Below, one piece after another: positions 25,167 to 33,535 of a stretch of 64,000 bases of DNA. A program made the translations under genes and the position numbers. How positions within the stretch are numbered: position 1 is the stretch's first letter; each line of letters starts with the position of its first letter. The notes under the pieces were generated by a model. That model made no database searches, was not told the origin of the DNA, and saw only the letters and a program-made list of their open reading frames with translations. The stretch is from Flemingiibacterium sp045636145 (GTDB lineage Bacteria > Bacillota > Clostridia > Oscillospirales > CAG-272), in assembly GCA_045636145.1 (NCBI GenBank), contig JAZTWV010000047.1, forward strand, positions 88,356 to 152,355, written 5' to 3'.

Positions 25167-25958
25167 TTATTTTGCTGACTGTTTGCCGTGACGTTTCAGA
25201 TTCTTTTTGTATATTTCAAAAAGCCCCGTTAAAAGAAGTGTGTCATCACGGTGTATATGCCGCTCACACAGGGGCAGGATTATGTCGGCAGTTCCGCCGG
25301 ATGCAACTGTCATGGCGGATTCGCCCGTTTCGGCTTCTATTCGTCCTATCATACCGTCGATCATTGCGGCACTTCCGAAAATGCATCCGCTCTGCATACT
25401 TTCCATGGTGTTTGTTCCAACGCACTTTTTCGGGATTGCCCTTGCAAATGAAGGAAGCAGGCTTGCTCCGTTTGTAAGAGCTTTTTCCGACATAGACACA
25501 CCGGGAGCAATTGCACATCCCACAAAAGCACCGTTTTTGTCGATCACCGAAAATGTAGTGGCTGTGCCGAAGTCAATAAGAATAAGCGGCGGCGTATATT
25601 TTGCCAGTGCTCCAACTGCAAACGCCACGAGGTCAGCCCCAAGCTGGGTGGGATCGTCGGTGAGTATATTGAGTCCTGTTTTCGTGCCTGCACCTAAAAT
25701 GTGGGGACGAATTGAAAGGAGTTTTTCAAATGCGTCGCGGACAGTTTCGGTAAGCTGTGGGACTACGGATGCGCCGATAGCACCCTCGATTGATTCTATG
25801 GAGATTTCGCGAAAATCAAAGAGAGACTTGAATATGAAAGCATATTCATCGGCCGTGCGGCGCGTATCGGTTGATACGGATGCCGTGCCGCAAAGGCTGC
25901 CGTCCTCAATAAAGCCGATGGAAATATCATCGTTTCCGATGCTGTATGTAAGGATCAT
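25167..25958 (-). CDS. coaX: Type III pantothenate kinase
   Basis: ASKHA-fold kinase for the first step of coenzyme A synthesis, pantothenate to 4'-phosphopantothenate; type III enzymes use a monovalent cation and are not feedback-inhibited by CoA. The family blocks GTKTGLNI, DDPTQLGAD, IDFGTATTFSVID and GCAIAPGVSMSEKAL are present in a 263-residue protein of normal length. Two usual residues differ: the N-terminal phosphate motif D-x-GNT reads YSIGND (Ser in place of Asp) and GADR reads GADL. It starts 9 bases after the stop of the pantothenate transporter gene, supporting the assignment. Function is likely but activity should be checked. Confidence 0.88.
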   Translation of the reverse strand: MILTYSIGNDDISIGFIEDGSLCGTASVSTDTRRTADEYAFIFKSLFDFREISIESIEGAIGASVVPQLTETVRDAFEKLLSIRPHILGAGTKTGLNILTDDPTQLGADLVAFAVGALAKYTPPLILIDFGTATTFSVIDKNGAFVGCAIAPGVSMSEKALTNGASLLPSFARAIPKKCVGTNTMESMQSGCIFGSAAMIDGMIGRIEAETGESAMTVASGGTADIILPLCERHIHRDDTLLLTGLFEIYKKNLKRHGKQSAK

Positions 25959-25967
25959 ATGTGCTCT

Positions 25968-26630
25968 TTATTTGAAGCGTTGCTTCATTGCGGAGAAAAG
26001 TCCTACGGAAATTGCGCCGCCCACAACAGTTGTGACTATAGCTTCGATAATTCCGTTAGTTCCCACTATAAAGATGAGCAGATTAAGGAGACTGCTGATT
26101 CCGAAGGAAGCACCAACGGCAGTTTCCATTTCTGAAACAATGCCTTGCCACTGCCCTCCGAACAGGAGTGCAAAGGCAGACACAAAGAACAGCGTATTCA
26201 GCAATGCGCCGGAGAGGGCAGAAACCATAGATGACAGTACCTTCTTAGGTCCGACATTTGAAAGTGCTTTGGCAACGAAGCCGGGAATAAGACCTGCGAG
26301 AATTCTTGTGGGAATGCACATAATAAACGTAAAAAACGGATTAAGTGAAAGAAGAATTGCTCCGAACATACTGTATCCGCCGATTCCGAAGCACTGAAGA
26401 AAGCTTGTGATGCCGAAAATCCCGCCAACGATTGCTCCGGATAAGGGACCTACTACCACAGAAGCAATTACTACGGGAATCATCATAAATGTGATTTCAA
26501 GTACGGGTGTCTTTAAATAACCGAGAGGGGTTATTGAGAGCAAGATTACAATTGCCGAGAGCATGGCGGTTTCTACAAGCCATAAAGTCTTTTTTCGGCG
26601 TGCTGCGATTGGGGATGGTGTGTTATTCAT
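25968..26630 (-). CDS. panT: ECF transporter S component, probably pantothenate-specific
   Basis: Small integral membrane substrate-binding subunit of an energy-coupling-factor transporter, 220 residues with about six hydrophobic segments. The VETAMLSAIVILLSITP start and the EITFMMIPVVIASVVVGP and GIFGITSFLQCFG blocks are typical of S components such as PanT. ATG 26630 is chosen because AGGAGGAAAATT lies directly upstream. No EcfA/EcfT genes are in the window, consistent with a group II S component that borrows a shared energising module. The coupling to coaX (9 bases) makes pantothenate the most likely substrate; specificity is inference from this context. Confidence 0.87.
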   Translation of the reverse strand: MNNTPSPIAARRKKTLWLVETAMLSAIVILLSITPLGYLKTPVLEITFMMIPVVIASVVVGPLSGAIVGGIFGITSFLQCFGIGGYSMFGAILLSLNPFFTFIMCIPTRILAGLIPGFVAKALSNVGPKKVLSSMVSALSGALLNTLFFVSAFALLFGGQWQGIVSEMETAVGASFGISSLLNLLIFIVGTNGIIEAIVTTVVGGAISVGLFSAMKQRFK

Positions 26631-26708
26631 AATTTTCCTCCTGCTGCCGCTCACGCTTTGCGTGATACAGCGCATATTATTTCCGGATTTAATCATCCGG
26701 ATGAGCTA

Positions 26709-26737
26709 ATTATAGCACCTTGTCAAAGGCTTGTCAA
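26709..26737 (-). promoter_or_regulatory. Consensus promoter of panT-coaX
   Basis: On the minus strand TTGACA (26732-26737), 17-base spacer, TATAAT (26709-26714): a perfect consensus. The leader of about 70 bases contains a small CCGGATGATTAAATCCGG hairpin and CACGCAAAGCGTG; neither matches a riboswitch that I recognise. Confidence 0.88.
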
Positions 26738-26843
26738 CGGCAATTTTGCACAATTATCGGGACTTTGCAGCGCAAATGCATTCATGCCTCGCATATAGAG
26801 GGCGTTTTTTGCAAAAAAGGTTTTAGAAACGGTGCTTTTTTGG

Positions 26844-26872
26844 TTGACAAATTAAAAAAAGTGCGGTATAAT
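26844..26872 (+). promoter_or_regulatory. Consensus promoter of the yloC-spoVM cluster
   Basis: TTGACA (26844-26849), 17-base spacer, TATAAT (26867-26872), 54 bases before the ATG of the YicC/YloC gene. It is divergent from the panT promoter. Confidence 0.88.
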
Positions 26873-26926
26873 AAATATATATGCCCAAAATTGGGTGTAT
26901 CTGATATTGAAAGGAATTATGATAAC

Positions 26927-27820
26927 ATGATACGCAGTATGACCGCGTTTGGACGAGCTGTGAGAACAGGCACTCCGGACGGTAAGAATATTACGGTGGA
27001 ATTAAAAAGTGTCAACAACAGATATCTTGACTGTACGGTTAAAATATCAAGGATGTACGGCTTCCTTGAGGACAGAATACGCCAATATGTGCAGGCAAAC
27101 GGCATCTCACGCGGAAAGCTTGATGTGTATGTTGGCGTAGAGGTGGTCGAAAATGTGGGAATGACCGTAGACATCGACCGTGCCCTTGCAAAAAGCTACA
27201 TTGATGCACTTAAGGCACTTCGGGATGAGTTCGGACTTGCAGACGATATCTCCGTTATGAGCGTGGCGCAGAACCGCGACATCTTCAACATCACAAAGCC
27301 CGAAGAGGATGCAGAGCGTGATTGGCTTGTTATAAAGCCTGTGATTGACGAAGCTATTGCGGCTTTCCTTAAAGTCCGCGAGGCAGAGGGTGAGCGTCTG
27401 AAGAACGATATTTTCGAAAAGCTTGTTAAGATAGAGGGTATTGTGGCAGAGATAAAAACTCACTCCGAGGATGATATTTCAAGCTACAGGACAAAATTTG
27501 AGACGAGACTTAAGACTTTACTTGCGGATAATGCCGTTGAGCTTAATCCCAACATGGTTCTCACCGAATGCGCCATATATGCCGACCGTGTGGCAATAGA
27601 TGAGGAGATTGTTCGTCTCGGATGCCATTTCAAGGCGATGCGTGAGATATTCACATCAGACGAGCCTGTTGGAAGAAAGCTTGACTTCCTAATGCAGGAG
27701 ATGAACCGCGAGACCAACACTATCGGCTCAAAGGCAAGCAATCCCGACATTGCCGCTATGGTAGTTGAAGTTAAGAGCGAGCTTGAAAAGATCCGTGAAC
27801 AGCTCCAGAATATAGAATAA
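26927..27820 (+). CDS. yloC: YicC/YloC family endoribonuclease
   Basis: Member of the YicC family, 297 residues; family members in E. coli and B. subtilis have been reported to act as endoribonucleases. The N-terminal hallmark IRSMTAFGRA and the ELKSVNNRYLDC block are present, as is the C-terminal DUF1732 region with DRVAIDEEIVRLGCHF and EMNRETNTIGSKA. ATG 26927 follows GAAAGGAATTATGATAAC; the frame is open further upstream but that part overlaps the promoter. It is the first gene of the conserved Firmicutes cluster, followed 12 bases later by remA. Confidence 0.93.
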   Translation: MIRSMTAFGRAVRTGTPDGKNITVELKSVNNRYLDCTVKISRMYGFLEDRIRQYVQANGISRGKLDVYVGVEVVENVGMTVDIDRALAKSYIDALKALRDEFGLADDISVMSVAQNRDIFNITKPEEDAERDWLVIKPVIDEAIAAFLKVREAEGERLKNDIFEKLVKIEGIVAEIKTHSEDDISSYRTKFETRLKTLLADNAVELNPNMVLTECAIYADRVAIDEEIVRLGCHFKAMREIFTSDEPVGRKLDFLMQEMNRETNTIGSKASNPDIAAMVVEVKSELEKIREQLQNIE

Positions 27821-27832
27821 CGGAGGTGCTGC

Positions 27833-28108
27833 ATGAAATTCATAAACATAGGATTTGGAAACATGGTAGCCGCAGAACGTGTCGTGGCGGTGGTAAGTCC
27901 CGACAGCGCGCCTATCAAGCGTCTTATACAGGATGCAAAGGACAGCGGACGTGCCATTGACGTTACCTGCGGTAAGCGCACCCGTGCCGCTATCATAACC
28001 GACAGCGAACACGTTATTTTATCCGCGTTCCAATCGGAGACGATCTCCAACCGTCTCTCCGACCGTGACGAGGGTGAGGATGAGGAGGAAACGGAAGATC
28101 CGGACTAA
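27833..28108 (+). CDS. remA: RemA-like DNA-binding regulator (DUF370)
   Basis: Small protein of 91 residues of the RemA/DUF370 family. In B. subtilis RemA oligomerises, binds DNA repeats and activates matrix and osmoprotection genes. The N-terminal FINIGFGNMVAAERVVAVVSPDSAPIK is cut here to its key parts: IGFGNMVAAERVVAVV and the following Ser-Pro with the basic IKRL, all typical. The tail beyond residue 75 is unusually acidic (a run of Asp and Glu). CGGAGGTGCTGC precedes the ATG. Position between yloC and gmk is the conserved one. Confidence 0.93.
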   Translation: MKFINIGFGNMVAAERVVAVVSPDSAPIKRLIQDAKDSGRAIDVTCGKRTRAAIITDSEHVILSAFQSETISNRLSDRDEGEDEEETEDPD

Positions 28109-28129
28109 CCGGAATTTCGTACAAGGAAT

Positions 28130-28741
28130 ATGAAAAAAGGTATACTTATAGTTATTTCCGGTCCCTCCGGCAGCGGCAAGGGAACTGTGATAAAGCGTCT
28201 CATGGAGCTTGACCGAAGCTTTGTTTACTCGGTGTCGGCGACAACAAGAGCACCGCGCGAGGGCGAAAAGAACGGTGTAAATTACTATTTCATCGACAAA
28301 GACGATTTTAGACGCCGTATTGATGCGGATATGATGCTTGAATATGCAGAATACTGCGGAAACTATTACGGCACTCCAAAAAAAGAGGTAAACGAGAATC
28401 TTGCCAAGGGACGCAGTGTTATTCTTGAAATCGAGGTTGCGGGTGCTATGCAGATAAAGAAAAAATGCCCCGACGCGGTGCTCCTTATGATAACACCGCC
28501 GGATTATGCTACCCTTGAAGCAAGACTTCGCGGCAGAGGCGACGATGTGCCGGAGGAGGTTATAAGAAAGCGGCTTGATACGGCTAAGGTTGAGCTTTCG
28601 CATCTTTCGGAGTATGACTATGTGGTGGTCAACGGCGACAACATGGTAGATACTGCGGCGCATGATATTATCGGCGTTGTGGAAGCTGAAAAGCTTCGCG
28701 TGGCACGTCAGTCCGAATACACAGAAAATTTTTTCGCATAA
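28130..28741 (+). CDS. gmk: Guanylate kinase
   Basis: Converts GMP to GDP with ATP; essential nucleotide metabolism enzyme, and an alarmone target in many Firmicutes. The P-loop GPSGSGKG is at residues 11-18, and the GMP-binding region contains SATTRAPREGEKNGVNYYF and EYAEYCGNYYGTP. The 203-residue length is normal. It is 21 bases after remA and is followed by rpoZ. Confidence 0.96.
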   Translation: MKKGILIVISGPSGSGKGTVIKRLMELDRSFVYSVSATTRAPREGEKNGVNYYFIDKDDFRRRIDADMMLEYAEYCGNYYGTPKKEVNENLAKGRSVILEIEVAGAMQIKKKCPDAVLLMITPPDYATLEARLRGRGDDVPEEVIRKRLDTAKVELSHLSEYDYVVVNGDNMVDTAAHDIIGVVEAEKLRVARQSEYTENFFA

Positions 28742-28804
28742 TATAGTTACATACACAAATAATCACGTTAAATATTCCATATACAAAGAAATGAGGTACT
28801 AAAA

Positions 28805-29122
28805 ATGATTTATCCTTCCGTAGAAGAACTGAGCCAGAACGGCAAATACAACCGCTATATGCTTTGCATAGCAACCGCAAAGTGCGCAAGACTCGTAACC
28901 GACGAATATGTTCATCAGCGCGAGCAGGCTGAGAAGCTTATTGCCAACAAGGAAACCGATAAGAGCCTTGCTTCCATGATAAAGCGTGATATTCGCGATG
29001 AAAAGGCTGTTAAAAATGCAATCAACCGCATTTATCAGGGCGAATATAAGATAAGCGAGCCGACAAATGATGAGGCTTGCTGCCAAACCGATTTTGCAGA
29101 GACTGCTCCCGAGCAGAACTGA
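28805..29122 (+). CDS. rpoZ: RNA polymerase omega subunit
   Basis: Omega subunit that chaperones the beta-prime subunit. The conserved IYPSVEEL and NRYMLCIATAKCAR block, with the later INRIYQGEYKI, identifies it despite the small size (105 residues). ATGAGGTACTAAAA precedes the ATG. The last 20 residues are a variable acidic tail. Its TGA overlaps the priA ATG by one base (TGATG). The flavoprotein gene coaBC, which sits between rpoZ and priA in B. subtilis, is missing here. Confidence 0.93.
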   Translation: MIYPSVEELSQNGKYNRYMLCIATAKCARLVTDEYVHQREQAEKLIANKETDKSLASMIKRDIRDEKAVKNAINRIYQGEYKISEPTNDEACCQTDFAETAPEQN

Positions 29123-31371
29123 TGAGCGAGGCTTTGTCCGCCGTTGCGCGTGTACGGATACTTGATCTCCCGCCACTTGCTGACCGAAGCTATGACTATG
29201 AGATCCCGAAGCATCTTGCAGATAAGGTGCATAAAGGCTCGCTTGTGTCGGTGGAGTTCGGAACGGCTTCACGTGCAGGCAAGCACCGGTGCGCCGTTGT
29301 GGAGGACATACTTTCACATTCGGAATATGACAGACTGAAGCCTGTAAAAGATGTGGCAGACGACCGCTTTTCACTCTCGGAGGAGCTGCTTGGACTGTGT
29401 GCTTTCTTACGGGAGCGTACATTTTGCTCCACCGGTGAGGCTGTGCAGACCATACTGCCCGGCGGAACGCTTGGGACTCTGTTTCGCGCCAAACGCGATC
29501 CCGTGGAACGGTTTTACCGCGTGATTTCGGATACCGAGCATATGAGGCTTGGTACGGCTGAAAAGCGAGCGGTAGAATTTCTTGAAGATGCGGAACGATC
29601 AGCGGGGGAGCTTGCAGACGTTGTCAAAGTTTCACCTGCTACCCTTAAAAATCTTGTGGCAAAGGGAATCCTTTCGGTGCGCGAGTGCGCTAAGATAAGA
29701 AATCCCTATGCAGGACGGGGAAAGGTGTCTGATTCTAATGTTTTAAGCGGTGAACAGAGGTTGGCGTGCGATACTTTGTCGGAGCTTGCCCTGTCAAGAA
29801 AAGCCTGTGCGGCACTTCTTTATGGCGTGACCGGAAGCGGTAAGACCAGGGTTATCAAATCGGTTATAGACAAGGTTATCGCAGACGGAAGATCGGTTAT
29901 TGTGCTTGTACCGGAAATATCGCTTACGGGTCAGACTGTTGATCTGTTCTGCGGATTTTTCGGTGAGCGTGTGGCTGTCATACACTCATCGCTGTCCGAG
30001 GGCGAAAAATCCGATGCCTGGAAGCGCATACGCGCAGGCGAGGTGGACGTTGTTATCGGAACGCGCTCTGCGGTATTTGCTCCCCTTGACAATCTCGGAA
30101 TGATAGTAATTGACGAGGAGCAGGAGCATACCTACAAATCCGATATGACTCCAAGATATCACACCCGCGACATAGTACGTTACCGCGCGGCAAAAAACAA
30201 CGCGCTTATGCTGCTTGCTTCCGCTACCCCCTCTCTTGAATCCTTTTACCGTGCGAAAGAGGGGATATACACCCTTGTAACTCTAAGTGAGCGTTACGGC
30301 ACCGCTGTGCTTCCGGAGGTGAAGATAGCCGATCTGCGGCTTGACTGCGCCGAAGGCAGAATAACTCCCATTGGTGAGGTGCTTCAGGGTGAGATTCGCG
30401 AAAATCTCAAGCGTGGCGAGCAGACAATACTTTTTGTTGGCAGACGAGGCTACAATAACTTTGTGAGCTGTCTTAAATGCGGTGAGGTCGTGACCTGTCC
30501 CAACTGTACGGTGTCACTCACATATCACCGTGCACACGATCACGATCATCTCAAATGCCATTACTGTGGGTATACCGAATCTGTGCCGGAGACCTGCCCA
30601 AAATGCGGCTCGGAGCATATGACACGCAAGGGATTTGGAACTCAGCTTGTGGCGGAGGAGCTTCACGGGCTTTATCCGGATGCGCGCATACTAAGACTTG
30701 ATGCCGATGCCGCAGGTGCGAAATTTTCCCACGAGGTCATACTGTCACAGTTCAGAGAACACGAAGCCGACATACTTATAGGCACGCAGATGGTCACAAA
30801 GGGGCATAATTTCCCGGACGTAACATTGGTCGGAGTAATAAATGCCGACAGTGCGCTGTATCTTGACGATTTCCGTGCCACGGAGCGTACATTTGCGCTT
30901 CTTACGCAGGTTATAGGCAGAGCCGGACGTGCAGACAAGCCGGGACGGGCAGTGATACAAACCTACAATTCCGATCATGAGACCATAAATCTTGCGGCAA
31001 AGCAGGATTACGAGGGATTTTACAACAGTGCCGTAAAACTGCGCCGCCAGCTTGGATTCCCGCCGTTCTGCGAGTTTGTGCTTCTCGGAATACACGGGGA
31101 CGACGAAAAGAGCGTGCTTGACCTTACGCTGAAGCTTGATTCAAGGCTCAGAGAGTATATATCGGACAGCTTTGCAGATGTGCCGATGTACATTTTCGGT
31201 CCGTTTGAGGCGCCGGTCTATAAGGTCAATAATATATACAGAATGCGAATAATTTTGAAATGTCAGGTCACAAGAAGAGTAAGGGAGCTTATATGTACCC
31301 TGCTTTCCGATTTCCCGAAGCCAAGTGCCAAGGCATCGGTTTCGGTTGATATCGGACCTGCTTCTATGTGA
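29122..31371 (+). CDS. priA: Primosomal protein N', replication restart helicase
   Basis: PriA restarts replication at stalled forks, loading DnaB-type helicase after recombination. The 749-residue protein has the 3'-OH-binding N-domain (RILDLPPLADRSYDYEIP), Walker A GVTGSGKT (235-242), a DEEQ-type Walker B (DEEQEHTYK, Asp331), a zinc-binding insert with eight cysteines between about 450 and 495 (CLKCGEVVTCPNC, CHYCGY, CPKCGS) and helicase motifs GTQMVTKGHNFPDVTLVG and QVIGRAGRADKPG. ATG 29122 is used because it overlaps the rpoZ stop; an earlier ATG at 29077 lies inside rpoZ. Confidence 0.96.
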   Translation: MSEALSAVARVRILDLPPLADRSYDYEIPKHLADKVHKGSLVSVEFGTASRAGKHRCAVVEDILSHSEYDRLKPVKDVADDRFSLSEELLGLCAFLRERTFCSTGEAVQTILPGGTLGTLFRAKRDPVERFYRVISDTEHMRLGTAEKRAVEFLEDAERSAGELADVVKVSPATLKNLVAKGILSVRECAKIRNPYAGRGKVSDSNVLSGEQRLACDTLSELALSRKACAALLYGVTGSGKTRVIKSVIDKVIADGRSVIVLVPEISLTGQTVDLFCGFFGERVAVIHSSLSEGEKSDAWKRIRAGEVDVVIGTRSAVFAPLDNLGMIVIDEEQEHTYKSDMTPRYHTRDIVRYRAAKNNALMLLASATPSLESFYRAKEGIYTLVTLSERYGTAVLPEVKIADLRLDCAEGRITPIGEVLQGEIRENLKRGEQTILFVGRRGYNNFVSCLKCGEVVTCPNCTVSLTYHRAHDHDHLKCHYCGYTESVPETCPKCGSEHMTRKGFGTQLVAEELHGLYPDARILRLDADAAGAKFSHEVILSQFREHEADILIGTQMVTKGHNFPDVTLVGVINADSALYLDDFRATERTFALLTQVIGRAGRADKPGRAVIQTYNSDHETINLAAKQDYEGFYNSAVKLRRQLGFPPFCEFVLLGIHGDDEKSVLDLTLKLDSRLREYISDSFADVPMYIFGPFEAPVYKVNNIYRMRIILKCQVTRRVRELICTLLSDFPKPSAKASVSVDIGPASM

Positions 31372-31390
31372 CGTATTACGGAGGTGCTAT

Positions 31391-31861
31391 ATGGCAAAAC
31401 TCAATATAGTGAAAGACGGCGATCCAATCCTTCGCAAAAAGAGCCGCCCGGTTGAGGTTATTGATGAGCGTATAAAAACGCTTGCGGCGGATATGGTTGA
31501 GACCATGAGAGATGCCAACGGATGCGGACTTGCCGCTGTACAGGTAGGCAAGCTCAGACGTATGGTTGTGGTAGAGGTTGAGGAAAACAAACCCTACATC
31601 ATGATAAACCCTGTTATCATAAAGCGTGAGGGTAATCAGCAGGAGGCTGAGGGATGCCTTTCCGTTCCGAATCAGTGGGGCATAACCGACCGTCCCATGA
31701 CTGTTACTGTGCGCTACACAGGTCTTGACGGAAAGGAACATACCGTCACAGGCTCAGGTCTTGCCGGCAGAGCGTTCTGCCATGAGCTTGACCATCTTGA
31801 GGGTGTGCTGTTTACCGACAATGTTGTAAGAATGCTTGACCCCGATGAGGTGGAATCATAA
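31391..31861 (+). CDS. def: Peptide deformylase
   Basis: Iron or zinc metalloenzyme removing the formyl group from nascent N-formyl-Met. All three motifs are present: GCGLAAVQVG (44-53, with Val where most enzymes have Pro), EGCLS (88-92, metal ligand Cys89... counted as the Cys of EGCLS) and HELDH (131-135, two His ligands and catalytic Glu132). The 156-residue length and lack of insertion fit the type 1B-like or short clostridial group. ACGGAGGTGCTAT precedes ATG 31391. It is followed after two bases by fmt, the enzyme that adds the group it removes. Confidence 0.95.
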   Translation: MAKLNIVKDGDPILRKKSRPVEVIDERIKTLAADMVETMRDANGCGLAAVQVGKLRRMVVVEVEENKPYIMINPVIIKREGNQQEAEGCLSVPNQWGITDRPMTVTVRYTGLDGKEHTVTGSGLAGRAFCHELDHLEGVLFTDNVVRMLDPDEVES

Positions 31862-31863
31862 TC

Positions 31864-32820
31864 ATGAAGTCAAAAATACTTTTTATGGGTACTCCAGATT
31901 TCGCAAAGATACAGCTTGAAGCACTTATCAAGGCAGGCGCAAATGTTATAGGAGCTGTTACCCAGCCGGATAAGCCGAAAGGAAGAAAGATGATCCTCAC
32001 TCCGCCGCCTGTGAAGGTGTGCGCCGAGGAGCACGGAATACCCGTGTATCAGCCGAAGACTCTTCGCGGCGAGGAATTTGCCGCACTTCTTCAGGAAATT
32101 GCTCCTGAGCTTATCGTTGTTGCGGCATACGGAAAGATACTGCCGGAGAATGTTATAAACTATCCCGGTGTTGGATGCATCTGCGTACACGGCTCGCTTC
32201 TTCCGAAATACCGCGGTGCCGCTCCAATACAGCGCGCCATTATCGACGGCGAGGCGGAGAGCGGCATTACCATAATGCATATTGATCCCGGAATTGATAC
32301 GGGAGATATGATATCAAAGGTTTCTGTAAAAATAGAGCTCGACGACAACTTTGAGACTGTGCACGACAAGCTTGCAAATGCAGGCGCAGAGTTACTTTGC
32401 AAAACAATAGAGGAGCTTGAAGCCGGCACTGCATCCCGTGAAAAGCAGGATGATACAAACTCCACCTATGCGGCAAAGATAGAGAACGAGGACTGTTTGC
32501 TGGATTTTGATACCGATGCACTTTCGGTGCACAACCGCATACGCGGTCTGTCACCGTTTCCCCTTGCCGTAGTGTCCCAGGGCGACCGTGCGCTTAAAAT
32601 AGTGCGTTCGGAGCTGGCTGATACAAAAAAAGAACACGCAAATCCCGGCGAGGTGCTTTTGTGCGATGCAAAGGCAAACCGTATTGAAGTTGCCTGCCGC
32701 CGTGGCTCGGTTTATATCACAAATCTCTTACCGGAGGGAAAGGGACGCATGAATGCGTCAGATTACATCAACGGAAGAAAGATTTCTTCTGGGGATATAC
32801 TGAAGAAGTATTCAAAATAA
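31864..32820 (+). CDS. fmt: Methionyl-tRNA formyltransferase with unusual active-site residue
   Basis: Formylates Met-tRNA for initiation, using 10-formyl-tetrahydrofolate. The 318-residue protein has the N-terminal Rossmann-like catalytic domain (FMGTPDFA, SLLPKYRGAAPIQRA, IDPGIDTGDM with Asp145) and the C-terminal OB-like domain. In the family the active site reads N-V-H before the SLLP loop (Asn106, His108, Asp144 in E. coli); here it reads CVH, so Cys107 replaces the Asn while His109 and Asp145 are kept. The codon is plainly TGC. Placement directly after def is the standard one. Function as Fmt is still the best call. Confidence 0.93.
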   Translation: MKSKILFMGTPDFAKIQLEALIKAGANVIGAVTQPDKPKGRKMILTPPPVKVCAEEHGIPVYQPKTLRGEEFAALLQEIAPELIVVAAYGKILPENVINYPGVGCICVHGSLLPKYRGAAPIQRAIIDGEAESGITIMHIDPGIDTGDMISKVSVKIELDDNFETVHDKLANAGAELLCKTIEELEAGTASREKQDDTNSTYAAKIENEDCLLDFDTDALSVHNRIRGLSPFPLAVVSQGDRALKIVRSELADTKKEHANPGEVLLCDAKANRIEVACRRGSVYITNLLPEGKGRMNASDYINGRKISSGDILKKYSK

Positions 32821-32838
32821 CAAAAAAGAGGTCAGGAT

Positions 32839-33534
32839 ATGTATTTTTTAGGTCTTGATGCCACATATCTCATCTTGGTACTGCCTGCGGTGCTCCTTGC
32901 ATTCTGGGCACAGGCAAATGTGAAAACCACGTTTTCAAAGTATTCGAAAATTGCCTCAAAAAGAGGCATGACAGGCTTTGATGCCGCAAGACACATACTT
33001 GATTCAAACGGACTTCGCCATGTGCGAATAGCACAGGTTGCCGGTGAGCTTACCGACCACTTTAATCCCAAGGATAATACCGTTTATCTTTCGGATTCCG
33101 TGCATTCTGTGGCAACGTCAGCGGCGGTAGGTGTTGCGGCTCACGAGGCAGGTCACGCCGTTCAGTATGCCGTGGGATATTCTCCCATGAAGATACGCTC
33201 GGCTATTATTCCAATAACCAACATCGGCTCAAACCTTGCAATGCCGCTGTTGCTTCTGGGAATCCTGCTTGGCATGGAATCCCTTGCCTACCTTGGTGTT
33301 GCGGCGTTCGGACTGTCAACCCTGTTTCAGCTTGTAACGCTTCCTGTTGAATTTAATGCAAGCTCCCGTGCCATGAAGGCACTTGAGGGGGCAGGACTTG
33401 ACAGTGAGGAGCTGAAAGCTTCAAGAAAGGTGCTTACTGCCGCGGCACTTACCTACGTTGCGGCACTTGCAGTGTCCCTTGCAAACCTTATACGAATCCT
33501 TCTTATTGCAAAAAGCAGCAACAGACGCAGATAA
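32839..33534 (+). CDS. YugP-like zinc metallopeptidase (membrane)
   Basis: Membrane-bound putative zinc metallopeptidase of the YugP (DUF2268-unrelated, Peptidase_Mx-like neutral zinc) family, 231 residues. An N-terminal helix (about 8-26) precedes a domain with the HEAGH motif at 102-106 in AAHEAGHAVQYA, then two hydrophobic segments near 125-165 and one near 200-225. The block DHFNPKDNTVYLSDSVHS is typical. Substrates are unknown. It replaces nothing in the B. subtilis order but sits between fmt and rsmB, an arrangement known in several Clostridia. Confidence 0.9.
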   Translation: MYFLGLDATYLILVLPAVLLAFWAQANVKTTFSKYSKIASKRGMTGFDAARHILDSNGLRHVRIAQVAGELTDHFNPKDNTVYLSDSVHSVATSAAVGVAAHEAGHAVQYAVGYSPMKIRSAIIPITNIGSNLAMPLLLLGILLGMESLAYLGVAAFGLSTLFQLVTLPVEFNASSRAMKALEGAGLDSEELKASRKVLTAAALTYVAALAVSLANLIRILLIAKSSNRRR

Positions 33535-33535
33535 T

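Noticed and set aside
25207..26397. A 396-codon open frame on the plus strand across coaX and panT
   Set aside because: It spans two well-supported minus-strand genes and has a Ser/Ala/Pro-rich antisense composition without motifs.
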